DNA of 64,000 nucleotides from Apostichopus japonicus (GCF_037975245.1 NC_092580.1:855001-919000), one strand, 5' to 3'; numbered from the stretch's first letter, positions 11,893 to 22,032 are shown. Made by a program: numbers and translations. Notes: generated from the sequence alone by a model not told the origin.

Positions 11893-13620
11893 TATGGCAA
11901 GCCGTTTTAACATTTACTTCGCAATTAGACTTCAGTCGAATACATTTCACTTTATTGGAATACATTCTACTTAAGTGAAATGTTATTCCACTTAAGTGGA
12001 AATGTATTCCACTTAAGTGGAGTTCAATTTCCCTAAAGTAGAATTCCATTCCACTTAAGTGGAAATGGACATTTCTATTTCACTTAAGTGGAAATGCCTC
12101 CCACTTAAGTGGAATTGTATTTCCCTTTAGTGGAAATACATTCCACTTAAGTGGAATTGTAATTTACTTAAGTGGAATACATTTCCACTTTAGTGGAATA
12201 ACATTTCACTTAAGCTAAATAGTCCATCTATTTCACTTAAGTGGAATACAATTCCACTCAAGTGAAATGCTTTTCCACTTAAGTGAAATACAATTCCAGT
12301 TGAGTGGAATGCAATTTCATTTAAGTGGAATAATATCTTTTGGGCGTCAATTTCACTTATGTGGAATTCTATTCTGCTTAAAAATACAATTCCACTTAAG
12401 TGGAATGCATTTCCACTTAAGTGGAATTGTATTCTACTTAAGTGGAATACAATTACACTTTAGTGGAATAATATCTTTTGGGCGTCAATTTCACTTAAGT
12501 GGAATTCTATTCTGCTTAAGTAAAATACAATTCCACTTAAGTGGAAATGTTGATATGTGGCTTATATATAAATACAATTTAGGGTAATGTTCGTCGTAAC
12601 GCATTCAATTGCTCATCACATATGATGATGTAGTCGATCCTCGTTGCACGTGTACATTATGGCTATGGCTAATCATTCACATCTAACATTGCTGGAATGC
12701 GATCAAATAATTGTTGTTGTTACAGACACAACTCGAAGTGTTGTTTTCTCACTTGCTCAGGGGAACAATCAGTATGATGCACAACAGAGGCGGCTTACAT
12801 CTTGTTTAAGTAACATAGGCAGAATTCGTAACTTTTTAGATAGTGAAACTTTTGACGAAGTAAAAGATTCCATCCAAAATAAAAAAAAAGTAATACGTTC
12901 TCTAGCCCTTGTCAATGCGTTTTCGGCTGTAGCTCCAACCACTTGTAATGTATTTGCCATGGCTTTATTTTGGTAATGGTATTCGTCAGGTACCAGGTCA
13001 GGTACGTACGTACTCACCTTGCACAACTGTTAAGTGCTAGCTGGATCCAGATGGACAGCCGATATTCATTGTGCACATATCGACACCACGTACGTACACG
13101 TATCGCGGCAAGTTGTTTATAATGGCGCGCAAAGGCATGGGCAAAGTTTGGCGTTGAATGAACTAGCCAATCACATTCCACTTAAGTGGAATACACTAGC
13201 CAATCACATTCCACTTAAGTGAAATAGACTATCCAATCACATTTCACTTAAGTGGAATTGTATTCCACTTAAGTGTAATTGTATTCCACTTAAGTGAAAT
13301 AGACAGGACATTCCACTTAAGTGGAATTGTATTCCACTTAAGTAGAATACAATTCCACTTAAGTGAAATGCATTTCCTAAGTGAAATACAATTCCACTTA
13401 AGTGAAATAGATTTAGCTTAAGTAAGATGCAGTGACAAGTTGATGAATTCAGCTTAAGTAAAATACAATTAAGCTTAGGTGGAATGGTATTCCACTTAAG
13501 TGAAATAGAATTCCACTCAAGTTAAATAGTATTCTGCTTAAGTGAAATTGAATTCCACTTAAGTGAAATGTATTCGACTTAAGTCGAATTGCGAGGTAAA
13601 TGTTAAAACGGCTTGCCATA
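11893..13620. mobile_element. Foldback element of CTTAAG palindrome arrays
   Basis: The outer ends are inverted: TATGGCAAGCCGTTTTAACA at 11893 and its near-exact inverse ending at 13620. The match extends about 60 bp through TTTACYTCGCAATT and the GACTT..AGTCGAATACATTTC stretch. Both ends are flanked by CGTGCA (11887-11892 and 13621-13626), a 6-bp target duplication. Inside each end lies an array of palindromic units with consensus TTCCACTTAAGTGGAA: left arm to about 12556, right arm from about 13166. By eye I count about 30 CTTAAG hexamers. Within the left arm a segment containing ATATCTTTTGGGCGTCAATT occurs twice (about 12328 and 12467). A 0.6-kb unique centre separates the arms. No transposase is recognised, so mobility in trans is inferred. 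The 6-bp duplication matches no superfamily I can assign from the ends alone. Confidence 0.85.
12659..12976 (+). CDS. Hypothetical 105-aa ORF in foldback centre
   Basis: This is the only sizeable non-repetitive open frame in the unique centre of the foldback element. It begins at ATG 12659 and ends at TAA 12974-12976. The sequence is ordinary in composition with a helical middle (FDEVKDSIQNKKKVIRSLAL) and a short hydrophobic end (TCNVFAMALFW). It has no transposase motif that I recognise. It could be a captured host fragment, an element-encoded protein or a chance frame. Nothing in the sequence shows how it would be expressed. Confidence 0.3.
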   Translation: MAMANHSHLTLLECDQIIVVVTDTTRSVVFSLAQGNNQYDAQQRRLTSCLSNIGRIRNFLDSETFDEVKDSIQNKKKVIRSLALVNAFSAVAPTTCNVFAMALFW

Positions 13621-13993
13621 CGTGCACTGACCTAAATGGAGTGTAACCACTTCCGATTTTGCAATTTCCCAAGATCAGGCCCGAAAAATCCCAAGAAATA
13701 CCAAGAACACTGTGCTGTATGGATTTCTAGCAATATCCAGCGATATCTAGGGATGAATATCCCAAGATCTTACCTAAACTGAAGGCAGATAGAGAATCGA
13801 AACCTTCAGTGAACTGAACTTGAAACTGTGCGTCTTTCGAAATGAAAAGAATGTGGGGAATTGCACAATAAACAGATCAAAGTTATATATTTCAGTCTCA
13901 TTTCAATTATTCGAATTTGTTAAGCAAACAGCAGATATCACATCATATCAGTGAGCATGAAAATGGCGTTCCAGGATGAACAGCCTTCAAACC

Positions 13994-14172
13994 ATGGGCG
14001 CAGATCCTGGTGGGGACAGCAGGACGCGTCCCCATCAACTTTTTTCAGTAGTGGGGACATAATATTCCGTGTCTCCACCAATTTTTCTTGACCAATAGCT
14101 GCATTTCAAGTTCCCCTGTATTGAACTTTGGCGCAGTTAGATCCAGCCCAGCCCCTCGGTTCCTACGCCCTT
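13994..14172. mobile_element. Short hAT-like fragment
   Basis: Begins CATGGGCGCAGATCCTGG and ends CGGTTCCTACGCCCTTG. The right end matches the right end of the MITE in the gypsy gag at 37704. The flanking 8-mers do not match, so this is a decayed or partial copy. Confidence 0.4.
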
Positions 14173-14213
14173 GCTAACCACTGCGTCACTGCAACTGTTG
14201 AGAAATAATGCTA

Positions 14214-14759
14214 ATTTTTTCTTCAAAATGGAACGGAGGGTGATGTTCAAATGCTGTACAGGATAACTCAAAACGTACACCTTTATTGAACTTCATATTT
14301 CAAATTGTCTCAAAATTGGCATTATTTTCAGTGCTTTATACTACATGACTCTAGGTTTGGCAGTAACTTGTGAAAATGTTTCATAGTGAAAATAAAACAA
14401 TGTCATGTTACTCATTAATTATTAAAGGGTTGGCAGAGCTGCTTTTCTTGCTCAAATTGATCAAAGAATATGTCCATGTGCTCATACATAGAGCATCTGT
14501 ATGTCTTTATATCACATAGGAAGACTGTTCTCTCTGGGTATTGAAACATTTTGGAATATATATTCTACATTTTGAGTCCTTAAAAGATCTTAATTCTTTT
14601 GATTGCCTTGTTGCTAAAGTAATGGTCAAGACAACGTTTCCTGAATCTGCATAGCTCATGTCGCGGAGCGGTTGAAAACTATTAATATACAACAACCAGT
14701 TAAAACAACAGTATCAGGCAGTATTTTATCACCCTCCGTTCCATTTTTGAAGAAAAAAT
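14214..14759. mobile_element. TA-flanked MITE (mariner-like)
   Basis: Inverted repeats of about 30 bp: ATTTTTTCTTCAAAATGGAA at the left and its inverse ending GAAGAAAAAAT at the right, each continuing through CGGAGGGTGAT. TA flanks both ends (14212-14213, 14760-14761), as in the Tc1/mariner superfamily. Length 546 bp, with no transposase. A short minus-strand frame inside it (14507-14695) has no recognisable content. Confidence 0.75.
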
Positions 14760-14839
14760 TACGATTAAAACATTGAACACTTCTATCGCTTAGCATACAA
14801 TTTCCGAGGAAACAACACCGTGAAACTGGAGAACATTTA

Positions 14840-15170
14840 TGAATAAGAAAGGTTTGATTTGACTGCGTTGAAATAACTTATGACTGGCAAGATGCGTGGA
14901 GCGCTCTCTATCGGCCTCTTTTTTGGTCAGTTTGCAACTTCAGAGGAACAATAGAAACCCGAAAAAACTTTTAAAACGAACAAAGGATTCACAAACCTTT
15001 GTTCTGCCTAAAAGATAAGCAGAGGCCAAAAGAGGCCTAAAAGATAAGCAGAATGAAACTGTTAGCAAACTGCTTATCCACTAGAGAGCCTGTGTAATAG
15101 AATGTGTAAAAGTTTCGATCCTAGCAGGATCTTCTTCAGAGGCTTAAAAAATAAGATCAGCAGAAAGTTT
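14840..15170. repeat. Dispersed repeat shared with 18225-18390
   Basis: GGTTTGATTTGACTGC, ACTGGCAAGATGCGT, CAGTTTGCAACTT, CAGAGGAACAATAGAAA and CCTTTGTTC occur in the same order here and at 18240-18390. Direct repeats of AAAAGATAAGCAGA also occur at 15010-15050. No gene seen. Confidence 0.6.
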
Positions 15171-15198
15171 GGTTTATTGTAGATTTGTGTGCGCGGAA

Positions 15199-15519
15199 TT
15201 AGCCCGATTGATACGGGGAAAGGTGATTAATTTGCTCTAGGTGGGATCTGGTGCGGTTATCTATAATTCTTTCGGAAATCTTACATACGGCTTGGAGGAG
15301 ACTAATTGGTCGATAGTTTTGAATTTTGGTGCGGTCTTTACTTAGTTTCGGTATTAAAATCTTTTTGGCGGATTTCCATGGGGTTGGGAAATAACCCAGT
15401 CTAAGGAGTTCGTTAAATAGTGGGAAAATATGAGAGTTAATGAATATCGGAGGGGAGTTTTTAGGCATTTGGTCATTTATGTTGTCAGGACCAGTGGAGG
15501 ATGCATTTTTTAGTGGCAC
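15199..15519 (-). pseudogene. Reverse-transcriptase fragment (non-LTR)
   Basis: The frame carries the N-terminal RT landmarks of non-LTR elements: TGPDNINDQMPK, PTPWKSAKKILIPK, then YRPISLLQAVCKISERI and ending HLSPYQSG, corresponding to RT motifs up to the NQFGF-like position. The catalytic YxDD box is absent because the fragment ends before it. Enzyme role if intact: target-primed reverse transcription of the element RNA. This copy cannot be functional. Confidence 0.75.
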
Positions 15520-16118
15520 TATACCAATTGTTTATATCTATTTTATTGAGCAGAGGGATGTTTTTTGTTGAGACATCCTAATGGGTTGGTGTTAAAGCTG
15601 GTTGCATTTCTGATAATTGTACGGTCTATTTCGTGTTTACAGCTGATATCGTATGGGGGGCCATCGTAGATATTGAATATACTTTTAAAGTACGATTCAA
15701 TTAGCTTTATTTGGTCTTGAGTTTTTGTGATGAGGTTACCTACGTTATCTCTAAGGCCTTGGTCTGTTTTACCTGTGTTTGGGGTTGTAATGGGGTTAAT
15801 GATTTTTTTAAATTTTCCAAAAGTGTTTCGGGTTTTTATCATTAATTATTAAATCGCAGTTGTTTGGGACGCGGTTTTGTTCATCCGCCAATATTTGTCT
15901 GTTTATTGCTATTTAAGTTGGTTAATTTGGGTTTTTAGAGTTAGGTCTCGGGAGATGATATAGGTTCTACGTAGGCGACGTCTGAGTTTCATAAGTGTAA
16001 GGATTTTCTTATTTAGTTTTCGTTTTCTGTTTTGTTTTTAAATGACAGTGTCTTTTGAAAGTATTGAAGATATGATTGATGGGCAACGCTGTCACAGTAA
16101 TTGTCGATGTAATTTAGC

Positions 16119-16982
16119 CAGGCGCGGCGGAACGGGAAAATTATTGGGGTGCTAATGTGTTAAGATTATCTAAGCGGAGCGCCACCATGGGTTGATGCGG
16201 AGCGTACAAGACAATTTTGGGGTTTTCAAACCCCCAGATGCCCGGAAACGGCACTTGCCGAGTGTTTTATGCTGCGAATACCTAGCCCTAAGATATGGGT
16301 CTCAAGCCTGCAATTTCTCAGATTGCACCAAAAAATCTGTAAAAGCATTGTAATTTGTATATTCGAGGGTGTTTTAAGAGAGTAGCTATTACTCGTAGTG
16401 TACTCGCAAAGACGTTTTTGAGTGTAGTAAATTACTACTTGCAATTAAATGCAATAATTAAATAAATGTCCTAAGAAAAAACAGAAAGCATTTCTTAATG
16501 TCAACAAATGGGTAATTCCAAACCATGTGCAGTTGCCAACAAATTTCTATGAACCAAGCACAGTCACGAATGCTGGGCCTATACAGTACAGGTGAAATGC
16601 TAATATTGTGTTTTTGTTCGTTTAATAATTAATTGCGCACATAGAACCATGTTCCACGCCTTGCGTGTACTCGTAGTGTCAACGCAAATTTTGATGAGTG
16701 TATAGCGTTTAGCTTATTACACTCTTATTTAAAACACTAATATTCGATGAGGCATGATAGAGACAATCAATTATCATATCGTTTGAATGCTCTGGCTGCA
16801 ATGCTCCGCACCTACCCCCCCCCCCCCCATGTCCCTGAAGGATATATCCATGGGAAATGTGCTACCATTGGAAGGATATATCTTTCAGGGGATGTTGGAG
16901 AACTGGCTGAAATGAGGCAAATCATTGGCCTAAGACGTAGTTGTGTTGCGCTTACCCCCCCCCCCCGGTTCCGCCGCCACTG
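16119..16982. mobile_element. hAT-like element nested in non-LTR copy 1
   Basis: Ends CAGGCGCGGCGGAACGGG and CCGGTTCCGCCGCCACTG are inverted repeats of about 18 bp with a few mismatches. The flanking 8-mers are identical, AATTTAGC at 16111-16118 and 16983-16990, the 8-bp duplication of hAT elements. The uninterrupted site GATGTAATTTAGCTTGTTG is present in copy 2 at about 26252. Length is 864 bp with no transposase, so it is non-autonomous. A subterminal block around 16170-16260 (CTAAGCGGAGCGCCACCAT and CCCCCAGAT) recurs inverted at 17640-17760 and 45920-46016, defining a family. Confidence 0.9.
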
Positions 16983-17116
16983 AATTTAGCTCGTTGTTTT
17001 GGTTGTTGTATTTTGGGAGTCTGTTTTATTGTAATTATACGTCACTTCGTTATTTGGTATGCGGTTGAGGTTTATGTCTAGCTCAAAAACGAGTGGAAAA
17101 ATTGTCACTGATTTAG

Positions 17117-17308
17117 TCATCTTCTAGGATTTGTATCGAATGTGTTTAAGTTGCGAGGTGATTTGAGGTTACATGGGTAGTCAAGTAGTTCTGTAATATT
17201 GTTTATTGGGTTTATCCTAGGATTGGTACTTTGGCTAATTATCGTTAAGTTGTATTTATCACATATTTCTAAGAGATTTGCCTTTTTCAGAAAAAATAAT
17301 GTGGGCAA
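17117..17308 (-). pseudogene. Endonuclease fragment of non-LTR copy 1
   Basis: The frame aligns with the equivalent segment of copy 2 near 26400-26600 and carries STNPRINPINNITELLDYP, as in the APE-type endonuclease domain of Jockey-like ORF2. Flanking sequence is frameshifted, so this is an inactive remnant. Confidence 0.55.
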
Positions 17309-17481
17309 TTACTAGGAGTTTTGTATTTTTATTAGAACATATATATGCTATGCTGGATATGGGCTCATTTGGGGGACTATAATCATACCACGAAAGTGTC
17401 CATTAGGTATAGGTTGCATTGAGGGTGTGTTATTCTTTCGTCAAATGGCGTACCATAGGGGGGAGGGGGTGGTCTATCTGG

Positions 17482-17814
17482 CAGTGGCGCAGCGTCCATA
17501 CAGTCAGGGGGCGGATACCCCCCCCCTGACGGACTCGAATGGACTGCTGGCGCCCTTTTTTAGCTTTTTACCACTTTATATGCTATTATTGACGTTTTTA
17601 TTGCGCTCTCATCTACCTATTGACATTTATCCTTTATCTGCAAATTAGCAAGGCCCGGAAAGTGTCATTTCCGCTGATCTAAGGAGCATCTTTATTCAAA
17701 ATTTTCGGTACGCTCCGCGCCAAACCTGTGGTGGCGCTCCGCTTAGATAGTTTCGAAAGCGCCCCTACAGACCATTCTCGCCCCCCTCGACCAATACCCT
17801 TAGCTCCGCCACTG
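17482..17814. mobile_element. hAT-like MITE, second copy
   Basis: Begins CAGTGGCGCAGCGTC and ends AGCTCCGCCACTG, an inverted pair. It contains GGTGGCGCTCCGCTTAGAT near 17731, shared with the elements at 16119 and 45389. The flanking 8-mers differ, so one side may be rearranged. The right flank leads straight into the repeat at 17815. Confidence 0.6.
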
Positions 17815-18936
17815 CAAATGACCCGATAGAAATACGTGTTCTTTATAAGTGCACAATTTTGAAAAACCCCTCTTTTCAGCCCCCTCTTTTGTCCTCTCTG
17901 AAACACCCATCGACATTAAAATTAGACGTGGAATAGAAGACACCCTTGTCTTTGTTATACACTAATTTCGTGTAATTATCTGACCGGGAAAGGCTTTTTG
18001 TTTATATGATTTCTATTTTTTTCATAAATCACAAATCATTTTTTTCCCCTGCACGCCCCCACACAGCACCCAATTCCAAAATAAACTTCAGATTCGTAAT
18101 CAGCGTGTCGCGAACTACCTTTGCGACAAAAAGTTTTTTCACCTTTAAAAACCGTAAGCAGTTTTTTCCAAAATTTATGCCAAAATTTGACCCATTTATT
18201 CATAAATGTCAAGATAAAACTCAAGATGACAAACAAAGGTTTGATTTGACTGCTTTGAAATCACGTATCACTGGCAAGATGCGTCGAGCGCCCTTTTATT
18301 TCGCTCAGTTTGCAACTTTTCAGAGGAACAATAGAAAACGGAAAAACTTTTAGGGGCAACAAAAGATTTTAATCCTTTGTTCGTCGTAAAAGTTTTTCGG
18401 TCTTACTTTTTCAAGTTTGAGGTGCAAAAACTTGTTGTCGCAAATTCGATAAATGTGTATCTTTTCTGGTAGTTCGCGACACGCTGATTACGAATCTGAA
18501 GTTTATTTTGGAATTGGGTATCAAAAAGAAGTACTTTTTAAACTTTTCAGACAAAAAACCTATTTTTGTCGCAAATAAAAATTGCCAAAAATTGACCCCA
18601 AATCGATTTCGCCCATATGACGTGACAGGGGGTAACCGATGCTCAGGAGCCCAAATCTGCAACTCCCAGGTCCATATCTGCTTCCGTTCGGGAGATACGT
18701 GGTCTCAAAGGACCCGATAGAAATACGTGTTCTTTATAAGTGCACAATTTGGAAAACCCCCTCTTTTAAGGCCCCTCTCTTGTCCTCTCTGAAGCACCCA
18801 TCGAAATTAAAATTAGACGTGGAGTAGAAGACACCCTTGTCTTTGTTATACACTTATTTCGTGTAATTATCTGACCGAGTGACCGGAAAAGGCTTTTTGT
18901 TTATGATTTCTATTTTTTTCATAAGTCATAAATCTG
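17815..18936. repeat. Direct repeats flanking an inverted-repeat core
   Basis: About 220 bp at 17815-18037 recurs at 18707-18936: GACCCGATAGAAATACGTGT, TTATAAGTGCACAATTT, TTAAAATTAGACGTGG, then AAGGCTTTTTGTTTAT. Between them, ACCCAATTCCAAAATAAACT at about 18068 through GCGAACTAC faces its inverse at 18470-18520. The layout resembles a small composite or LTR-like insertion, but no primer site or TG..CA ends were seen. A middle block (18225-18390) matches 14840-15010. Confidence 0.55.
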
Positions 18937-18980
18937 GACTTTGAAGTTTAAATATTAGAAACGAGCATTAATTCTCAACA

Positions 18981-19830
18981 GTTCTAGTGGCGCAGTTGGT
19001 AGTGCTCTGGACTGACAAACTCCGTGTCTCAGGTTCGATTCCCAGACAGAGCATTTTGATTTTTTTTTCTCTTTTCCTTTTTCCATTCTGGACTTTGAAG
19101 TTTAAATATTAGAAACGAGCATTAATTCTCAACAGTTCTAGTGGCGCAGTTGGTAGTGCTCTGGACTCACAAACTCCGTGTCTCAGGTTCGATTCCCAGA
19201 CAGAGCATTTTGATTTTTTCTCTTTTCCTTCTTCCATTCTGGACTTTGAAGTTTAAATATTAGAAACGAGCATTAATTCTCAACAGTTCTAGTGGCGCAG
19301 TTGGTAGTGCTCTGGACTCACAAACTCCGTGTCTCAGGTTCGATTCCCAGACAGAGCATTTTGATTTTTTCTCTTTTCCTTCTTCCATTCTGGACTTAGA
19401 AGTTTAAATATTAGAAACGAGCATTAATTCTCAACAGTTCTAGTGGCGCAGTTGGTAGTGCTCTGGACTGACAAACTCCATGTCTCAGGTTCGATTCCCA
19501 GACAGAGCATTTTGATTTTCTTTTCTTTTCCTTCTTCCATTCTGGACTTAGAAGTTTAAATATTAGAAACGAGCATTAATTCTCAACAGTTCTAGTGGCG
19601 CAGTTGGTAGTGCTCTGGACTGACAAACTCCGTGTCTCAGGTTCGATTCCCAGACAGAGCATTTTGATTTTCTTTTCTTTTCCTTCTTCCATTCTGGACT
19701 TTGTAGTTTAAATATTAGAAACGAGCATTAATTCTCAACAGTTCTAGTGGCGCAGTTGGTAGTGCTCTGGACTGGAGAGACACAGACAAACTCCATGTCT
19801 CCGGTTCGATTCCCAGACAGAGCATCATGT
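18981..19830 (+). repeat. Six-unit tandem array of tRNA-like sequences
   Basis: Units of 151-154 bp start at 18981, 19135, 19286, 19437, 19589 and 19741. Each starts GTTCTAGTGGCGCAGTTGGT and ends CCCAGACAGAGCA, followed by TTTTGATTTTTT. TGGCGCAGTTGG is an A box and GGTTCGATTCC a B box; the B box starts at position 52 of the unit, exactly tRNA spacing. T33 and a GAC or CAC triplet occupy the anticodon position. The D stem pairs (GCGC/GTGC), but the anticodon and T stems pair poorly and the acceptor only about 5 of 7. I therefore read tRNA-derived RNA polymerase III units rather than working tRNA genes. Unit six has a 12-bp insertion (GAGAGACACAGA). Each unit carries the linker CTGGACTT..TTTAAATATTAGAAACG. 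Confidence 0.75.
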
Positions 19831-19917
19831 CTGCGGTTAATGTCTAGACAGAGCCTTTTACTTTTCTGTTCTTTGGAGGGAGTGGAAGTATAAATATAAG
19901 AAATGAAGTTTTTCCAG

Positions 19918-19998
19918 AGGGAACCGAAATGGTGTAATTGGTTATTCCATCGTTCAGTAAGCGATTGGTTTGGATTGCATCGGTTCAAGCCCCAGGTG
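19918..19998 (+). repeat. Second tRNA-like (SINE-like) sequence
   Basis: TGGTGTAATTGG resembles an A box and GGTTCAAGCCCC a B box 40 bases later. Paired stems are poor. It probably represents a different tRNA-derived repeat, adjacent to the array. Confidence 0.4.
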
Positions 19999-20134
19999 AG
20001 TATTCGCAAAAGGAGTTCTGACAAGTGGATAAGGTGAATCCCGAAGGCGGGCGGTCCCCCTCCTCCTGGCAGGTGGACGAGGTGAGTACCAAGGGTGACA
20101 GGTAAGAGGGGGCAGGATGAGAGGGGGTGAGGGT

Positions 20135-20318
20135 GCGGACAAGGTGAGGTCGCCGCCCCCTCCCCTGACAAGGTAAAGGCGCGGACAAGTGGAGTTCGCC
20201 GCCACCCCTCCCCCTGACAAGGTTCAACGCGGACAAGGTGAGTTCGCCGCCACCCCTCCCCCTGACAAGGTTCAACGCGGACAAGGTGAGTTCGCCGCCA
20301 CCCCTCCCCCTGACTAGC
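20135..20318. repeat. 48-bp GC-rich tandem repeat
   Basis: Units start near 20135, 20181, 20229 and 20277 and read GCGGACAAGGTGAGTTCGCC then GCCACCCCTCCCCCTGACAA. The last two are identical. The minus-strand frames with repeated LVRGRGGGELTLSA peptides are artefacts of this array. Confidence 0.85.
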
Positions 20319-20429
20319 TAATCGGGGGTGAGGGAGTAGTGGAGAAAATGTTTTTACAAAAAAAGACTAAGTCCAAACAGCAGGATCTTTAAATATTTGT
20401 AAAGCTATAGAAACCAGAGGCCCACCTAA

Positions 20430-20505
20430 TGGTCTAGTGGTAAAGACTTTTGCTTTTGCATCTCAAGGTCCCTGGCTCAAACTCAATCTTTGCTTTTCCT
20501 TTTAC
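20430..20505 (+). repeat. Third tRNA-like (SINE-like) sequence
   Basis: TGGTCTAGTGG is a good A box; GGCTCAAACTC, 32-34 bases downstream, is a weak B box. It is followed by TTTGCTTTTCCTTTT, which would terminate RNA polymerase III. Confidence 0.4.
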
Positions 20506-20599
20506 AATACTCATGTAAAAGGAAGAAAAAAAGGAAAAAAAAGAATGATACTTTGAAATAACTTCTTTTTTTTAATGACAAATCAGTTCATGGACAGGA

Positions 20600-22030
20600 T
20601 ATACCTTCATCCCTCCCACCACAGTTAATACCCTTCAACTACCTGTTCAGAAACAGGTTATCCCTCATCAAATTATTATGCAAATACTAATCAAAACATG
20701 CAATACATATTTCATAAACATTCTTAGTGATACCTGCATCTACTATTGAGATGGTTGGGTGACAACAGACAGTTTCTATAATGTTTCTATTATTTCTAAT
20801 ATCAGCCTGGAGGGCAGTTATTTAATGATACTAAGCAGTCACATGTACATATGGGATAAGCCTATGGCCTTTTTACTTCACACCAGGTGGCTATCCAATT
20901 CACACCAGTACATTCTTTTTGGACATTTTTTTTTAAACATTTGGAAGACCATTTCACCATGAGGGGAAAAAGAATTGATTTCTCCTAGATAAAAATAATA
21001 ACCCAATCTTACTTTAGCCAGATAGGGCTTGAATCCATAGGTTTGCTTGACGACAAGTTCCCAACAAAAAGGAGTTGGCCTTCCATGGCTGATTGCTGAT
21101 TCAGTTTACAATACCATGGCGCCCCTGCTACCATCAATAAAATTGTCTTTAACTTTCATTTATTAACTAAACCTGATTTTGAATTAATTTAGATAACTCA
21201 ATTTTTACATTTTTTGCCCTCCAGTTTGAAAAAGGAAACGTTACTACCATAGCACAAACAACATATATGTGGAAAGGTTGCTCCCTTTCATTGCTGTCTC
21301 AATCACCCCCCCCCCCCGCTCCGACTACCACACCCCAAATTATATACACGAAGAGTGCATTATTGAAAGTTTCTTTAAATATAGCCTTATCATGCAGCAA
21401 ACCTGTGCTACTGCAAACTGAAAATTCAATTCAAAGATTCTCCCTCTTCACTTTCATTTCTCCTTCTCTATCCTTCGCCTCACCACCCCCCACCCCACCC
21501 CTGGTCCTTCCAACTACCATCCATAACTCCTGCCAATATTAAATTCAGTCACCTTATCATGCCCCCATAAAGTGTCAGTCAGTCAAGCACCACAATGTTT
21601 GTAGACCAAGAAATCAACAACCGAAACCCATTTTTAAAACTTTAAAGCCCCATCAAATAAAGATGCTGTTTTTTTCTTCTTTTTCTCTAAACAAGATAAA
21701 CAAGATAAACACACAAACACCAAATCCAAAATATATAAAATTCCAAATCCCATTTTGAATATTCTTCAAATTTTGTTTGCCAAGCCAGGTTAAAAAAGTG
21801 AGTGTTATTCTTTTTGGCCTTCCTTTGTTGCAATGCAAACACAGAGGTGTTTGCATTGCAACAAGGTGTAGTTTTCTATACTAAAAAACAAATAAAATCA
21901 AATAAAACTTAAATAAAAGATGATTATAGCACATGCAGGAGAAGAGTGAGAGCCCTCCCAAATACTACCGGCTTATGTATACAAAAGACCTTTTTCCGAA
22001 ATCCTTTTTCCGACATCGTGGCAAATCGAG
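20600..22030. other. No supported gene; hairpin at 21825-21864
   Basis: AT-rich, intergenic or 3'-UTR-like sequence downstream of SRP68. The only structure is a perfect hairpin, arm TTGTTGCAATGCAAACAC with loop AGAG. Confidence 0.5.
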
Positions 22031-22032
22031 AG

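Larger units (their letters stand above)
15175..17385 (-). mobile_element. Broken non-LTR retrotransposon, copy 1
   Basis: A minus-strand fragment of the same family as the element at 23828-28440; long stretches align, for example around 15180 and 25310. Visible pieces are a reverse-transcriptase segment (15199-15519, with GPDNIN, WKSAKKILIPK and NYRPISLL), the linker before it (15543-15842) and an endonuclease fragment (17117-17308). Coding is broken by stops and frameshifts, and a hAT-like element sits at 16119-16982. Homology to copy 2 stops near 17385, after GGACTATAAT. The 3' and 5' ends are missing. The family looks Jockey/I-like from the protein motifs. Confidence 0.75.

Noticed and set aside
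12267-12587. 106-codon plus frame with repeated FHLSGI peptides
   Set aside because: Translation of the CTTAAG palindrome array in the left arm of the foldback element.
15199-15519. Functional reverse transcriptase gene
   Set aside because: Lacks the catalytic box and is surrounded by frameshifts; it is a fragment.
17482-17814. 8-bp target duplication for the second hAT-like copy
   Set aside because: Flanking 8-mers CTATCTGG and CAAATGAC do not match; likewise at 45389-46074.
18981-19830. CRISPR-like array
   Set aside because: Units are contiguous 152-bp repeats with no variable spacers, in eukaryotic DNA.
19728-20284. Overlapping minus frames rich in Pro, Gly and Leu-Ser
   Set aside because: Produced by the tRNA-like array and the 48-bp tandem repeat.
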